64,000 nucleotides of DNA from Streptomyces sp. NBRC 110611 (GCF_001590865.1 NZ_BBUY01000017.1:68347-132346), one strand, 5' to 3'; counted from the stretch's first letter, positions 1 through 7,909 are shown. Numbers and translations: made by a program. Notes: generated by a model not told the origin, from the letters alone.

Positions 1-26
1 TGAGTGAGGGAGGCGCTGACGTGCGG

Positions 27-2837
27 TCAGCCGGAGCCGCCCGCACGAGGCTTCCGGCTCGCGTAGCGCTTCCTGGCGACCGTGAGCGCGCACGCGTACA
101 GGGTGAGGACCGCCGCGAGCAGCGCGTAATAGAGGGGCGGCGGGGCCGACATGTCCAGCAGCGGGCCCACCGGGGACAGCGGCAGCAGGACGCCGGTGAC
201 GGCGAGCGCGGTGACGGCGAGGTGGACGGGGCCCAGTGCCCGGTCTTCGGCGGTGCGGCGACCGGTCCGCAGGAGAAGCATCACCATCCCCTGGGTGAGG
301 AGGTTCTCGGTGAACCACCCGGCGTGGAACATCGCCGGGTGGCCGTCGGCGTCCGCCGCCGTGGTGTGTACGGCGAGGGCGAGGACGCCGAAGGTGGCGA
401 GGTCGGCGACAGCGTTGAGCAGGCCGAACACCGTGATGTAGCGGAGGAAGGGGCGCGCCCGGAGGACGGCCGGCCGGCGCGTCGTGGCGGGTGCGGGGCG
501 GTCGGCGGCGAAGGCGAGCTGGGCCGCGTCGAAGCACAGGTTCTGCACCAGGACCTGGGCCGGGAGCATGGGGAGGAACGGCAGCAGCAGGCCGGCGGCG
601 AGCATGGCGATGACATTGCCGAGGTTGGAGGAGAGCGTGATGTGCAGGTAGGCGGCGATATTGCCGCTGCTGTGGCGGCCGGCGGCGATCGCGCGGTCGA
701 GGGCGGTGAGGTCCTTCGCGGCGAGGACGACATCGGCGCCCTCGCGTACCACCTCCACCGCTCCCCGGGGGCAGACGCCGACGTCGGCCGCGTGCAGGGC
801 GGGCAGGTCGTTGACGCCGTCGCCGAGGAATCCGGTCACCCGCCCGCTCTCGCGCAGGGCCGTGACGATGCGGGCCTTGTCCTGCGCTGTGCAGCGGGCC
901 ACGACGGTGGCCCGGCCGACGGCCCGGGCGAGCGGCGGCCCGGTGAGCGCACCCAGATGACCGGCGGTGAGCACCTCGCCCGGCTCCAGGCCGAGGTCCC
1001 GGCAGGCGCGGGCGGCGGTGCCGGGGTGGTCGCCGGTGAGGACCTTCACCGCTACACCGCGCCGGGCGAGGTCGTTCAGGGCGTCGGCGGCGGTGGGCGC
1101 GAGCGCGTCACGGAGGGCGACGAAGCCGAGGAAGGTGAGTCCTCGTATGTCCGGTTCGCGGTACGCGCCGAGGCGGGCCGGGCGTTCGGCGCGTGCGACG
1201 GCCACCAGGCGCAGTCCGTCCGCCGCGTCCCGTGCGGCGAGGCCGAGGAGGCGAGCGCGCTCCTCGGCGTCGAGTCCGGCCTCCGCTCCGTCGACGGCGA
1301 CCCGCCCGCACCGGTCGAGGACGTCCTCCACGGCGCCCTTGACGACGAGGGTGTGCCGGCCGTGCTGCCCGGGGCGGCGCACCACGGCGGCGGCGAAGCG
1401 GTGGACGGGGTCGAAGGGCAGCGCCGCGATGCCGTCGTACGCGAGGGGGTCCGCGTCGCCGTACAGCTCTCCGGCCGCGTCGAGAATCGCCTCGTCGAGG
1501 GTGTCCGGGGCGGGCAGTTCGGCGAGTTCCAGGGACCAGAAGCTGCTCACCGCCGCCCAGTGCAGCACGCCCGGATCGTCGTCCCCCCGGGCGTTCACCG
1601 AGCGTGCCACCGCCGGCCGGTCCTGGGTGAGGGTGCCGGTCTTGTCCAGGCACAGCACGTCGATCGCGCCGAGGTCGTGCAGGGCGGGCAGCCGTCTGAC
1701 GATCACGCCGCTGGTACGGGCCAGCGCGGCGGCGCCCCGGGCCAGGGTGGCGGTGACGATCACCGGCAGCATCTCCGGGGTGAGTCCGACCGCCACGGCG
1801 ACCGCGAACGGCAGCATCTCCAGCCCCCGCCCGCGCAGCGCCGCATGCGCCATCAGCACCAGCGGCGGGGTCAGCAGCATGAAGCGGATCAGTGTCCAGG
1901 CGATGCCGTGGACCGAGCGGTCGAAGGCGGTCTCCGTCCGCCGCCGTGCCGGACCGCCGTACGACGCCGCGAACCGGGTGTCCGTACCGGTGGCGACGAC
2001 CAGTGCCGTAGCGCTCCCGGAGGCCACACTGCTGCCCTGGAAACACAGGTGCGGCGGCTCCGGCAGGTCGGACGGCTGCGGCGGCTCCGCCAGGTCCGAC
2101 GGCTCCGGCAGCTCCGCACCGCCGCCGACGGGCACGTCGACCGGGTACTTCGGCACGGGCACGGACTCGCCGGTCAGCGCCGCCTGATGCACCGTCAGCC
2201 CGCTCGCGCGCAGCAACCGGACATCGGCCGGTACCAGATCGCCGGGGCCGAGCCGGATCACATCTCCGACCACGAGCTGATCGACCGGCGCTTCACGGAC
2301 CACGGGCGTAGCGTCGTCGTCCGCCCGCCGCTGCACGGACGCCGTGGTGGCGACCAGTTCGCGCAGCGCGGCCATCGACCGGCCGGCCCGGTGCTCCCCG
2401 CCCGACCGCAGGAGGCAGCTCACCACGACGAGCACAGTGATCACGCAGGCGGTGCCCCAGGAGGCGACGGCCGCGGACACCAGCCCGAGACACAGCAGCA
2501 CAGCGGTGAACGGATCGCGCAGACTGCCCAGAAACCGCCGCGGCCAGGAGACCGGCCGCCAGGCGGGGATCATGTTCTCCCCGTCGCGCAGCAGGCGCTC
2601 CTCGGCCTGCTGCTCGGTCAGCCCGCGCGGACCGCTCGCCAGCCGCCGCATCAGCTGCAGCGTCGTGCCACCCGCCGGCTGCCCGCTGCCGGGCGGCGCG
2701 CTCTTCCCGGGCGCGGAGCCGGGCAGGGAATCGGGCACCGCATCGGGCAGGGGAGCGGATACGGGACCGGATACCGAATCAGGCACCGAGTCAGGCACCG
2801 AAGTGACGGAGGTTCGCCGGTGACGTGTGCCCGGCAC
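27..2837 (-). CDS. P-type ATPase, MgtA-like (P3B, Mg2+ transport)
   Basis: This is a membrane P-type ATPase, most like the magnesium-importing MgtA/P3B group. Seen in the 936-residue product: actuator motif TGES at about 222-225, phosphorylation motif DKTGTLT at 398-404, hinge motif GDGVND, and a C-terminal SSNLGN...FLPMLP...QNLCFD stretch typical of MgtA transmembrane segments. The first 55 residues and residues about 239-263 are Pro/Ser/Asp-rich low-complexity repeats (VPDS and PSDLxEP units); the second is an insertion between TGES and the FQGSS strand. The GTG start overlaps the upstream ArsR gene by 47 bases, so the two are probably co-transcribed; a second in-frame GTG at 2798 is possible. 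The substrate is inferred from family likeness only. Confidence 0.85.
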   Translation of the reverse strand: MPGTRHRRTSVTSVPDSVPDSVSGPVSAPLPDAVPDSLPGSAPGKSAPPGSGQPAGGTTLQLMRRLASGPRGLTEQQAEERLLRDGENMIPAWRPVSWPRRFLGSLRDPFTAVLLCLGLVSAAVASWGTACVITVLVVVSCLLRSGGEHRAGRSMAALRELVATTASVQRRADDDATPVVREAPVDQLVVGDVIRLGPGDLVPADVRLLRASGLTVHQAALTGESVPVPKYPVDVPVGGGAELPEPSDLAEPPQPSDLPEPPHLCFQGSSVASGSATALVVATGTDTRFAASYGGPARRRTETAFDRSVHGIAWTLIRFMLLTPPLVLMAHAALRGRGLEMLPFAVAVAVGLTPEMLPVIVTATLARGAAALARTSGVIVRRLPALHDLGAIDVLCLDKTGTLTQDRPAVARSVNARGDDDPGVLHWAAVSSFWSLELAELPAPDTLDEAILDAAGELYGDADPLAYDGIAALPFDPVHRFAAAVVRRPGQHGRHTLVVKGAVEDVLDRCGRVAVDGAEAGLDAEERARLLGLAARDAADGLRLVAVARAERPARLGAYREPDIRGLTFLGFVALRDALAPTAADALNDLARRGVAVKVLTGDHPGTAARACRDLGLEPGEVLTAGHLGALTGPPLARAVGRATVVARCTAQDKARIVTALRESGRVTGFLGDGVNDLPALHAADVGVCPRGAVEVVREGADVVLAAKDLTALDRAIAAGRHSSGNIAAYLHITLSSNLGNVIAMLAAGLLLPFLPMLPAQVLVQNLCFDAAQLAFAADRPAPATTRRPAVLRARPFLRYITVFGLLNAVADLATFGVLALAVHTTAADADGHPAMFHAGWFTENLLTQGMVMLLLRTGRRTAEDRALGPVHLAVTALAVTGVLLPLSPVGPLLDMSAPPPLYYALLAAVLTLYACALTVARKRYASRKPRAGGSG

Positions 2838-3174
2838 GGGCGGACAGCCGGCCGACCAGCAGCCGCACCACCGCGACCACGTCGGGATCGTCGACGAAGT
2901 ACACGACCCGGCGGCCCTCCCGGCGCGACCGCACCAGACCGGCGAGCTTCAGCTTCGACAGATGCTGGCTCACCGCGGGCAGCGCACCGCCGACCCGCCC
3001 CGCGAGCCCGCTCACATCGCTCTCACCCTGCGCCAGCGCCCATACGAGATGCAGCCGCGGCGGGGAGGCGAGCAGCCCGAACACGGCGGCCGCCTGGCCC
3101 AGCACCTCGGCGGACGGGTCCACCGTGCCACCACCTTCGTCTGCCGCGCCCGCGCCTGTGACGCCCAACACCAC
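2791..3174 (-). CDS. ArsR-family winged-helix regulator
   Basis: A 127-residue ArsR/SmtB-type repressor. The helix-turn-helix is visible as SGLAGRVGGALPAVSQHLSKLKLAGLV (its core is AVSQHLSKLK), followed by the wing RREGRRVVYFV. It contains no cysteine and lacks the usual alpha5 DxH...HxxE metal site, so its signal cannot be read from the sequence. It precedes and overlaps the P-type ATPase gene and probably controls it. The start is uncertain: GTG at 3174 gives the longest form, while GTG at 3123 has a plausible AAGG ribosome site and would remove a Gly/Ala-rich leader. Confidence 0.85.
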   Translation of the reverse strand: MVLGVTGAGAADEGGGTVDPSAEVLGQAAAVFGLLASPPRLHLVWALAQGESDVSGLAGRVGGALPAVSQHLSKLKLAGLVRSRREGRRVVYFVDDPDVVAVVRLLVGRLSARAGHTSPANLRHFGA

Positions 3175-3246
3175 TGATCGTCTCCGTCCCCCTGGGACGC
3201 GCCTTCGTGTCCCCGAACGGCCAGTCTAGGGTCCGTCGGAAGGGCC

Positions 3247-3744
3247 CTAGGCGGCATACCTCGCACGCCTCGCGCGTCTGCCGCGCCGGACCGGCAGGCC
3301 GAGGGCGTGGCGGACGGCCGCCGCGAGGGCGAAGCCGGCCAAGCAGCCGAGGGTGTTGGACAGCAGGTCGTTCACGTCCGAGGTGCGCCCGGAGTGGACG
3401 AGGTACTGCGTCGTCTCTATGGCGAGCGATCCGAGGGAGCCGAGGAGGCCCGCCGTGTACCAGCGGAGGCCGAGCGCGGCGAAGAGGATGCCGCCGGGGA
3501 GGAACAGGGCCGTGTTCAGGAGGAAATCGACGATGTCGGCGGGGTTGCCGACATCGAGGAGGGCGAAGTTGACGGCCTGGCCGCCACCGGAGCGCGTGCC
3601 GAAGGTGAGGCCGGCGACACCGGCGGCCCACAGCCACACCAGACCCAGCAGCACACGCCGCGAGGTGCGCAGGGACCTGGTGGCCGCGCCGGTTATCAGG
3701 CCCCCCGCGATGCCGATAGTCAGGGCAATGAGGAAGAAAGGCAT
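3247..3744 (-). CDS. VanZ-like membrane protein
   Basis: A 165-residue integral membrane protein of the VanZ-like family. ATG at 3744 is chosen because the protein then opens with a transmembrane helix (MPFFLIALTIGIAGGLITGA); the longer upstream reading runs antisense through the Zur-controlled L28 leader. Four hydrophobic segments are visible, with the family signature around ADIVDFLLNTALFLPGG and ETTQYLVHSGRTSDVNDLLSNT. The C-terminus is Arg-rich. VanZ of the vancomycin cluster gives low-level teicoplanin resistance, but most relatives have no known role. The gene stands alone, divergent from rpmB. Confidence 0.8.
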   Translation of the reverse strand: MPFFLIALTIGIAGGLITGAATRSLRTSRRVLLGLVWLWAAGVAGLTFGTRSGGGQAVNFALLDVGNPADIVDFLLNTALFLPGGILFAALGLRWYTAGLLGSLGSLAIETTQYLVHSGRTSDVNDLLSNTLGCLAGFALAAAVRHALGLPVRRGRRARRARYAA

Positions 3745-3875
3745 GCGAAACCGTACCTGAGTGCTCAAAGGGTATGTATCGCTTGTGGCGCGTGCGGCAA
3801 CACGGTGCAGTGACGGCGGCACCGGCGCCCACCAGGACCGCCGCACGCCCCGTGCGTGATGCGATGGACTACTAT

Positions 3876-3892
3876 ATGGAAACGGTTTCCAT
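3876..3892 (+). promoter_or_regulatory. Zur-like operator upstream of rpmB-rpsN
   Basis: A perfect 17-bp palindrome, ATGGAAACGGTTTCCAT, centred 47 bases before the L28 start. It resembles Streptomyces Zur boxes (AAAATGnTTTTCA type) and lies ahead of zinc-free ribosomal protein paralogues, which are classical Zur targets. A related site precedes rpmF (6395-6415). Zur binding is inferred from the motif and context. Confidence 0.75.
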
Positions 3893-3930
3893 TTCCGATA
3901 GAGTTTCCCCGACGAGAGGCAGCCAGCACC

Positions 3931-4167
3931 ATGTCCGCCCATTGCCAACTGACCGGCGCCAAGCCGGGCTTCGGCAAGACCGTCTCCCACTCGCACCGCC
4001 GGACCTCCCGTCGGTTCGATCCGAACATCCAGCGCAAGCGCTACTGGCTGGCGAGCGAGGGGCGGTACGTCCGGCTCGCCCTCAGCGCCAGGGCGATCAA
4101 GACGGTCGATGTCATCGGCGTCGAGGCCGCGGTGGCACGTATCCGCGCACGCGGGGTGAAGGTCTGA
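3931..4167 (+). CDS. rpmB: 50S ribosomal protein L28, zinc-independent paralogue
   Basis: A 78-residue bL28 (MSAHCQLTGAKPGFGKTVSH...). It lacks the paired CxxC zinc ribbon of the zinc-binding form and has a single Cys, which marks the zinc-free paralogue that replaces the zinc form under zinc starvation. The ATG at 3931 follows a GAGAGGCAG ribosome site. Its TGA overlaps the rpsN ATG by one base (TGATG), so the two are translationally coupled. A Zur-like palindrome lies about 40 bases upstream. Confidence 0.93.
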   Translation: MSAHCQLTGAKPGFGKTVSHSHRRTSRRFDPNIQRKRYWLASEGRYVRLALSARAIKTVDVIGVEAAVARIRARGVKV

Positions 4168-4472
4168 TGGCGAAGCAGAGCAAGATCGCGAAGAACGAGC
4201 AGCGCAAGGTGATCGTCGAGCGGTACGCGGCCCGGCGTGCCGAGCTGAAGGGGATCATCCGGCGGCCGTCCTCGACCGACGCCGAACGGGTCGCGGCCCA
4301 GGCCGAGTTGCGACGCCAGCCGCGCGACGCCAGCGCGACCCGGGTGCGCAACCGGGACAGCGTGGACGGCCGGCCCCGTGGACACCTGCGGAAGTTCGGC
4401 ATGTCCCGGGTGCGCGTACGGGAACAGGCGCACGCCGGATTCCTCCCCGGGGTCACCAAGTCGTCCTGGTGA
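4167..4472 (+). CDS. rpsN: 30S ribosomal protein S14, zinc-independent paralogue
   Basis: A 101-residue uS14 of the long, cysteine-free type (MAKQSKIAKNEQRKVIVERY..., with the conserved GHLRKFGMSRVRVREQA core). With L28 it forms a two-gene unit behind the Zur-like box and would replace the zinc-binding S14 when zinc is scarce. The last codons and the stop lie in the first copy of a 14-base tandem duplication (4461-4474 and 4475-4488, TCGTCCTGGTGACA). Confidence 0.93.
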   Translation: MAKQSKIAKNEQRKVIVERYAARRAELKGIIRRPSSTDAERVAAQAELRRQPRDASATRVRNRDSVDGRPRGHLRKFGMSRVRVREQAHAGFLPGVTKSSW

Positions 4473-4488
4473 CATCGTCCTGGTGACA
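4461..4488. repeat. 14-bp tandem duplication at rpsN stop codon
   Basis: Two perfect copies of TCGTCCTGGTGACA lie back to back. The first contains the S14 stop codon and the second is untranslated. With the preceding GGTCACCA they also form an inverted repeat (TCACCA/TGGTGA). It looks like a recent slippage event without coding effect. Confidence 0.8.
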
Positions 4489-4710
4489 TCGGGGGGTCTT
4501 CCCGCTGGACGGCGCCGTGGTCCGGATCCTCGTGGTCCGGGCCGCGGCGCCGTTCCGGCGGTACGGGTCCGGCGGCGAGGTGTCGCCGGCGGCCGTCGCA
4601 GACGAGGGCGTAGCCCAGTCGGCGGCGCTGGTCCCGCCGGGTGCGCGAACCGCGGCTACTTTTCGGTGGAGGGGGATCGGACTGATTCGCCGACCGGAGA
4701 GGACACGTCC

Positions 4711-4899
4711 ATGCGCCTTCGTACTCTTGCCACGGCCGCCTGCACCATCGCTCTGCTCGCTGCTGCCGCGCCCGGGGCCGCCGCCCGGCCAGGCGACGGA
4801 GTCGACCTCAATGCGTGTGGCTCCGCGGTCAACGTCATTGCCATCCCGATCGAGGTGTTGTCCCCCGGCCAGTCGGACGACTGCGCCTCCGAGGGGTGA
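4711..4899 (+). CDS. short secreted chaplin-like protein
   Basis: A 62-residue precursor with a clear Sec signal peptide (MRLRTLATAACTIALLAAAA, cut near AAA). The mature part of about 37 residues is LNACGSAVNVIAIPIEVLSP...DDC, with two Cys 22 positions apart. This resembles one chaplin repeat (CGNxxNVVGxLNPxxGNxC), the hydrophobic unit that coats Streptomyces aerial hyphae, but the usual GN...GN signature is weak. The ATG follows GGAGAGGA. It stands alone and ends before a strong hairpin. Secretion is well supported; chaplin membership is tentative. Confidence 0.6.
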   Translation: MRLRTLATAACTIALLAAAAPGAAARPGDGVDLNACGSAVNVIAIPIEVLSPGQSDDCASEG

Positions 4900-4953
4900 C
4901 GAGGCCGTCGGTGCTGCCTCGTGGTGGCCCATCCGCCGTGCGGTGTGAGTGTT

Positions 4954-4996
4954 CCGGGTTGGGCAGTGCCGTGGCTGCGACCACTGCCCAACCCGG
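4954..4996. terminator. strong bidirectional hairpin terminator
   Basis: A perfect 15-bp stem (CCGGGTTGGGCAGTG with CACTGCCCAACCCGG) and a 13-base loop lie between the convergent chaplin-like gene and the CobW-type gene, so it can end transcripts from both sides. Confidence 0.8.
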
Positions 4997-5001
4997 GGTA
5001 T

Positions 5002-6171
5002 TCAGGCCTGCGGCACCGGTTCGTGGTGCTCGTGTGCGCAGGCGGCGTCGATACCGTACGTGTCCCACACCGGGAACGGGTCCTCGGAGGGGTGCTCGCC
5101 GTCGGCCAGGAGGCAGTCGGTCAGGGCCGCGTGCAGTGCCGTGGGGCGCAACTCGGTTCCGATGAAGACCAGTTCCTGGTCCGGGCCGTCGTCGGCGGTG
5201 CGGACGCCGGCCGGCTCGAAGCGGGCGACCGTGCCCGCCTGTGACCACAGTCCGGTGACGTTCGGCCGGCCGGCCAGCCGGAAGAAGCCCTTGGAGCGCA
5301 GGATCCGGCCGTAGGAGCCGCTGTCGAGCCCTTCGGTGACGAAGGTCCAGAGCCGGCCGGGGTGGAAGGGGGCGTCGGCGCGGAAGACCGTGCCGGCGAT
5401 GCCGTACTCCTCGGTCTCCGGGACGTGGTCGCCGTTGAGTTCGCGCACCCAGCCGGGTGCCTGCCGGGCCCGTTCCAGGTCGAACAGTCCGGTGCCGAGG
5501 ATGTCGGCGGGGTCCACCCGGCCGTGCCGGGCGGGCACGATCCGGGCGGCCGGGTTGAGGCGGGTGAGCGTGGCCCGAAGGCGGTCGGCGGCGTCCGCGT
5601 CGACCAGATCGGTCTTGTTGAGGACGATGACATCGGCGAACTCGACCTGGTCCATCAGCAGGTCGCTGACGGTGCGTTCGTCCTCCTCGTACTGGTCCAG
5701 TCCCCGCTCGGCCAGTCCGTCGCCGCTGTTGAGCTCGGGCAGGAAGTGGGCGGCGTCGACGACCGTGACCATCGTGTCGATCCGGGCGAGGTCACCGAGG
5801 GTGGCTTCGTCGTCGCGGGGGAAGGAGAAGGTGGCCGCGACGGGCATCGGTTCCGAAATGCCGCTGGACTCGATGAGGAGGTAGTCGAAGCGGCCCTCGC
5901 GGGCCAGCCGGCCGACCTCCTCGAGCAGGTCGTCGCGGAGGGTGCAGCAGATGCAGCCGTTGGTCAGTTCGACGAGGCGTTCCTCGGTGCGGGAGAGCGC
6001 GGACGTGCCGCCGCGCACCAGGGCCGCATCGATGTTGATCTCGCTCATGTCATTGACGATGACCGCGACGCGCAGGCCCTCCCGGTTGCTCAGCACGTGG
6101 TTGAGCAGCGTGGTCTTGCCCGCGCCGAGGAAGCCGGACAGGACCGTGACGGGCAGTCGGTGGTGCGTCAT
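5002..6171 (-). CDS. CobW/COG0523 GTPase, probable zinc metallochaperone
   Basis: A 389-residue G3E-family GTPase. The Walker A motif GFLGAGKT is at 13-20, and the COG0523 metal-binding CxCC motif (NGCICC) at 73-76. Further motifs are ESSGISEP, the NKTDL base-recognition motif, and a C-terminal CobW domain. Some members deliver zinc to enzymes under zinc limitation. The ATG at 6171 lies only 6 bases after the L32 stop, so it shares the Zur-like promoter of rpmF. A His-rich tail (CAHEHHEP) could bind metal. The role in zinc rationing is inferred from family and operon. Confidence 0.9.
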   Translation of the reverse strand: MTHHRLPVTVLSGFLGAGKTTLLNHVLSNREGLRVAVIVNDMSEINIDAALVRGGTSALSRTEERLVELTNGCICCTLRDDLLEEVGRLAREGRFDYLLIESSGISEPMPVAATFSFPRDDEATLGDLARIDTMVTVVDAAHFLPELNSGDGLAERGLDQYEEDERTVSDLLMDQVEFADVIVLNKTDLVDADAADRLRATLTRLNPAARIVPARHGRVDPADILGTGLFDLERARQAPGWVRELNGDHVPETEEYGIAGTVFRADAPFHPGRLWTFVTEGLDSGSYGRILRSKGFFRLAGRPNVTGLWSQAGTVARFEPAGVRTADDGPDQELVFIGTELRPTALHAALTDCLLADGEHPSEDPFPVWDTYGIDAACAHEHHEPVPQA

Positions 6172-6177
6172 GCCGCC

Positions 6178-6348
6178 TCAGCGCTCCGGGTGCAGCAGCC
6201 CGCGTTCGTACGCCTTGGCCAGCCGCTGCGGCACCAGGTAGGTGGAGCCGTCGACGGTGACGGGCACGAGCCGGGGGGTGCGGGCCTTCCACTGGGCGCG
6301 GCGGTGGCGGGTGTTGCTGCGGGACATCTTGCGCTTGGGCACGGCCAT
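6178..6348 (-). CDS. rpmF: 50S ribosomal protein L32, zinc-independent paralogue
   Basis: A 56-residue bL32 starting MAVPKRKMSRSNTRHRRAQW and ending ERGLLHPER. The four zinc-ligand cysteines of the normal L32 are all missing, so this is the zinc-free replacement form. The ATG at 6348 follows GGAGGTCGCC. It is first in a two-gene unit with the CobW-type GTPase behind the Zur-like box at 6395-6415. Confidence 0.93.
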   Translation of the reverse strand: MAVPKRKMSRSNTRHRRAQWKARTPRLVPVTVDGSTYLVPQRLAKAYERGLLHPER

Positions 6349-6394
6349 GGCGACCTCCTGGGTGACCGGGGTACGGGGCGAGCCCCAGGCTAGC

Positions 6395-6415
6395 TGAAAA
6401 TGGAAGCCATTTCCA
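6395..6415 (-). promoter_or_regulatory. Zur-like operator upstream of rpmF
   Basis: An inverted repeat with 9-bp arms (TGAAAATGG and CCATTTCCA around AAG), with one mismatched pair, about 47 bases before the L32 start. It is related to the box before rpmB (3876-3892) and to the TGAAAATGATTTTCA-type Zur consensus. Confidence 0.75.
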
Positions 6416-6450
6416 AACGGCTGGGTGTTCCCGGTGCCGGCGGTCGGCGC

Positions 6451-6786
6451 TCATGCCGCGGTGCCCTCCTCGGCTGTGCGGCGGACGTAGATCATGCCGT
6501 CCTCGACCGTGACGGTGTGGGTGCGCACGGGCCGGCGCGCGGGCAGACAGGCGGGCTCGCCGGTGCGGAGATCGAATGAAGCGGCGTGGAGCGGGCATTC
6601 GACCAGACACCCCTCCAGCCAGCCGTCCGCGAGTGAGGCGTCCTGGTGGGTGCAGGTGTCGTCGATGGCGTACAGCTGCCCGTCGGCGTTGAAGACGGCG
6701 ATCGGAGGTGTGGTGTCGATGCGTATGGACTCGCCCGCGGGCAGGTCGGCGAGGTGGCAGACCGGAATCACAGGACCAGGAAGCAC
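6451..6786 (-). CDS. Rieske [2Fe-2S] ferredoxin
   Basis: A small Rieske protein with both cluster motifs: CTH and, 17 residues later, CPLH. It resembles dioxygenase and cinnamate-type ferredoxins that pass electrons to Rieske oxygenases. GTG at 6786 (111 residues) is preferred: it has a G-rich ribosome site and begins at PVIPVCHLADL. The longer GTG at 6834 would put a repeated operator (6823-6852) inside the gene. It is divergent from the IclR regulator and likely belongs to the same regulon as the Rieske oxygenase at 11558. Confidence 0.85.
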   Translation of the reverse strand: MLPGPVIPVCHLADLPAGESIRIDTTPPIAVFNADGQLYAIDDTCTHQDASLADGWLEGCLVECPLHAASFDLRTGEPACLPARRPVRTHTVTVEDGMIYVRRTAEEGTAA

Positions 6787-6822
6787 GGGACCCCCCTGTT
6801 GGCGTTCGGCATCATTGCGTTT

Positions 6823-6852
6823 CGCTGTGCGCACGATGGAGCGCTGTGCGCA
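6823..6852. promoter_or_regulatory. direct-repeat operator between ferredoxin and IclR gene
   Basis: Two copies of CGCTGTGCGCA are spaced 19 bp start to start (6823-6833 and 6842-6852). A second pair with the same 19-bp spacing and a related core (GCGCAAC at 7884 and 7903) precedes the dehydrogenase gene. The shared motif and spacing suggest one regulator, probably the adjacent IclR protein. Confidence 0.55.
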
Positions 6853-6954
6853 ACAGAATCGAGGCGGGGGGCGTATGCGTCAAGCGTTCCCCGGAAATGC
6901 CGGCCGTTCGGAACCGGACCCGCGATCGGGTCCCCAGGTGGTGAGATCCAACGT

Positions 6955-7770
6955 ATGACGGGCAACGTGCAGCGACAGGCGGAGGGGGCGGCGGAGGGCA
7001 GGCCGCCGAAGGGGCCCGCGAGCGCCGTGCAGTCGGTGGACCGGGCGGTGACCGTCCTGGAGATCCTGGCGCGGCTCGGCGAAGCCGGGGTGACCGAGGT
7101 CGCCGACGAGCTGGGAGTGCACAAGTCGACCGCGTTCCGGCTGCTCGGTGTGCTGGAGCACCGGGGGCTGGTCGGCCAGGAGCAGGAGCGCGGCAAGTAC
7201 TACCTCGGTGCCGGGGTGCTGCGGCTCGCCGGTGCGGCGGCGGTGCGGCTGGACATCTCCCAGGAGGGCGCGGCGGTCTGCCGGCAGCTCGCCGACTCGC
7301 TGGGGGAGACGGTCAATATCGCGGTGCTGGAGAGCGATGCCGCGGTCAACATCATGCAGGCCCGCGGCCCGGCGTCGGTCACCGCGCAGAACTGGCTCGG
7401 CCGGCGGACGCCGCTGCACGCCACGTCCAGCGGCAAGGCGCTGCTCGCGTACCAGCCGGCGCCGGTCCGGGAAGCGGTCCTGGGGCGGAAGTTGCCGCGG
7501 CTGACCGAGCGGACCGTGACTTCGGCCGCCGAGCTGCGCCGGCAGCTCGAGGAGGTCGTCGAACGGGGTTTCGCGCTCGCGGTCGAGGAGCTGGAGCTCG
7601 GGCTGCGGGCGGTGGCGGCGCCGGTCCGGGCGCACGACGGCTCGGTGATCGGGGCGATCAGTGTCTCGGTGCCGGCCTACCGGCTGGATGCGGAGCGGCT
7701 GCCGGAGGTCGTCAAGGGCACGGTGGCCGCGGCCGAGGAGCTCTCCCGGCGTATGGGGTACGCCTGTTGA
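6955..7770 (+). CDS. IclR-family transcriptional regulator
   Basis: A 271-residue IclR regulator. The winged HTH is at about 25-90 (AVTVLEILARLGEAGVTEVADELGVHKSTAFRLLGVLE with wing KYYLGAGVLRL), and the effector domain follows (QNWLGRRTPLHATSSGKALLAY and the typical VxERGFALAVEELELGLRAVAAPV). ATG 6955 is chosen because upstream sequence in that frame lacks family likeness. It lies between the divergent ferredoxin and the downstream demethylation genes. IclR proteins bind small catabolic substrates, so the ligand may be a betaine or methylated glycine. Confidence 0.92.
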   Translation: MTGNVQRQAEGAAEGRPPKGPASAVQSVDRAVTVLEILARLGEAGVTEVADELGVHKSTAFRLLGVLEHRGLVGQEQERGKYYLGAGVLRLAGAAAVRLDISQEGAAVCRQLADSLGETVNIAVLESDAAVNIMQARGPASVTAQNWLGRRTPLHATSSGKALLAYQPAPVREAVLGRKLPRLTERTVTSAAELRRQLEEVVERGFALAVEELELGLRAVAAPVRAHDGSVIGAISVSVPAYRLDAERLPEVVKGTVAAAEELSRRMGYAC

Positions 7771-7883
7771 GCGGCTGACGGGCGGCGCGGGACCGGAGGG
7801 CGGGTCCGGCCCCGCGGCCTTTTCCGGCGGTTGGCGCCCACCTCTTGACGGTGCCGATACGCGTTCCCACTATGTCTCTCATC

Positions 7884-7909
7884 GCGCAACCAGTCGTGTA
7901 CTGCGCAAC
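7884..7909. promoter_or_regulatory. direct-repeat operator before dehydrogenase gene
   Basis: GCGCAAC occurs at 7884-7890 and 7903-7909 (19-bp spacing), just before the AGGAG ribosome site of the gene at 7925. It matches the repeat pair near 6823-6852 in core sequence and spacing. Confidence 0.5.

Noticed and set aside
21..3161. A 1046-residue plus-strand reading frame across the P-type ATPase
   Set aside because: It is the antisense shadow of the MgtA-like and ArsR genes, Arg/Gly-rich with no family motifs. High GC content makes such long antisense frames common here.
6787..6834. Longer Rieske ferredoxin from GTG 6834
   Set aside because: The extension overlaps the 6823-6852 direct repeats and adds no family-like sequence; GTG 6786 has a better ribosome site.
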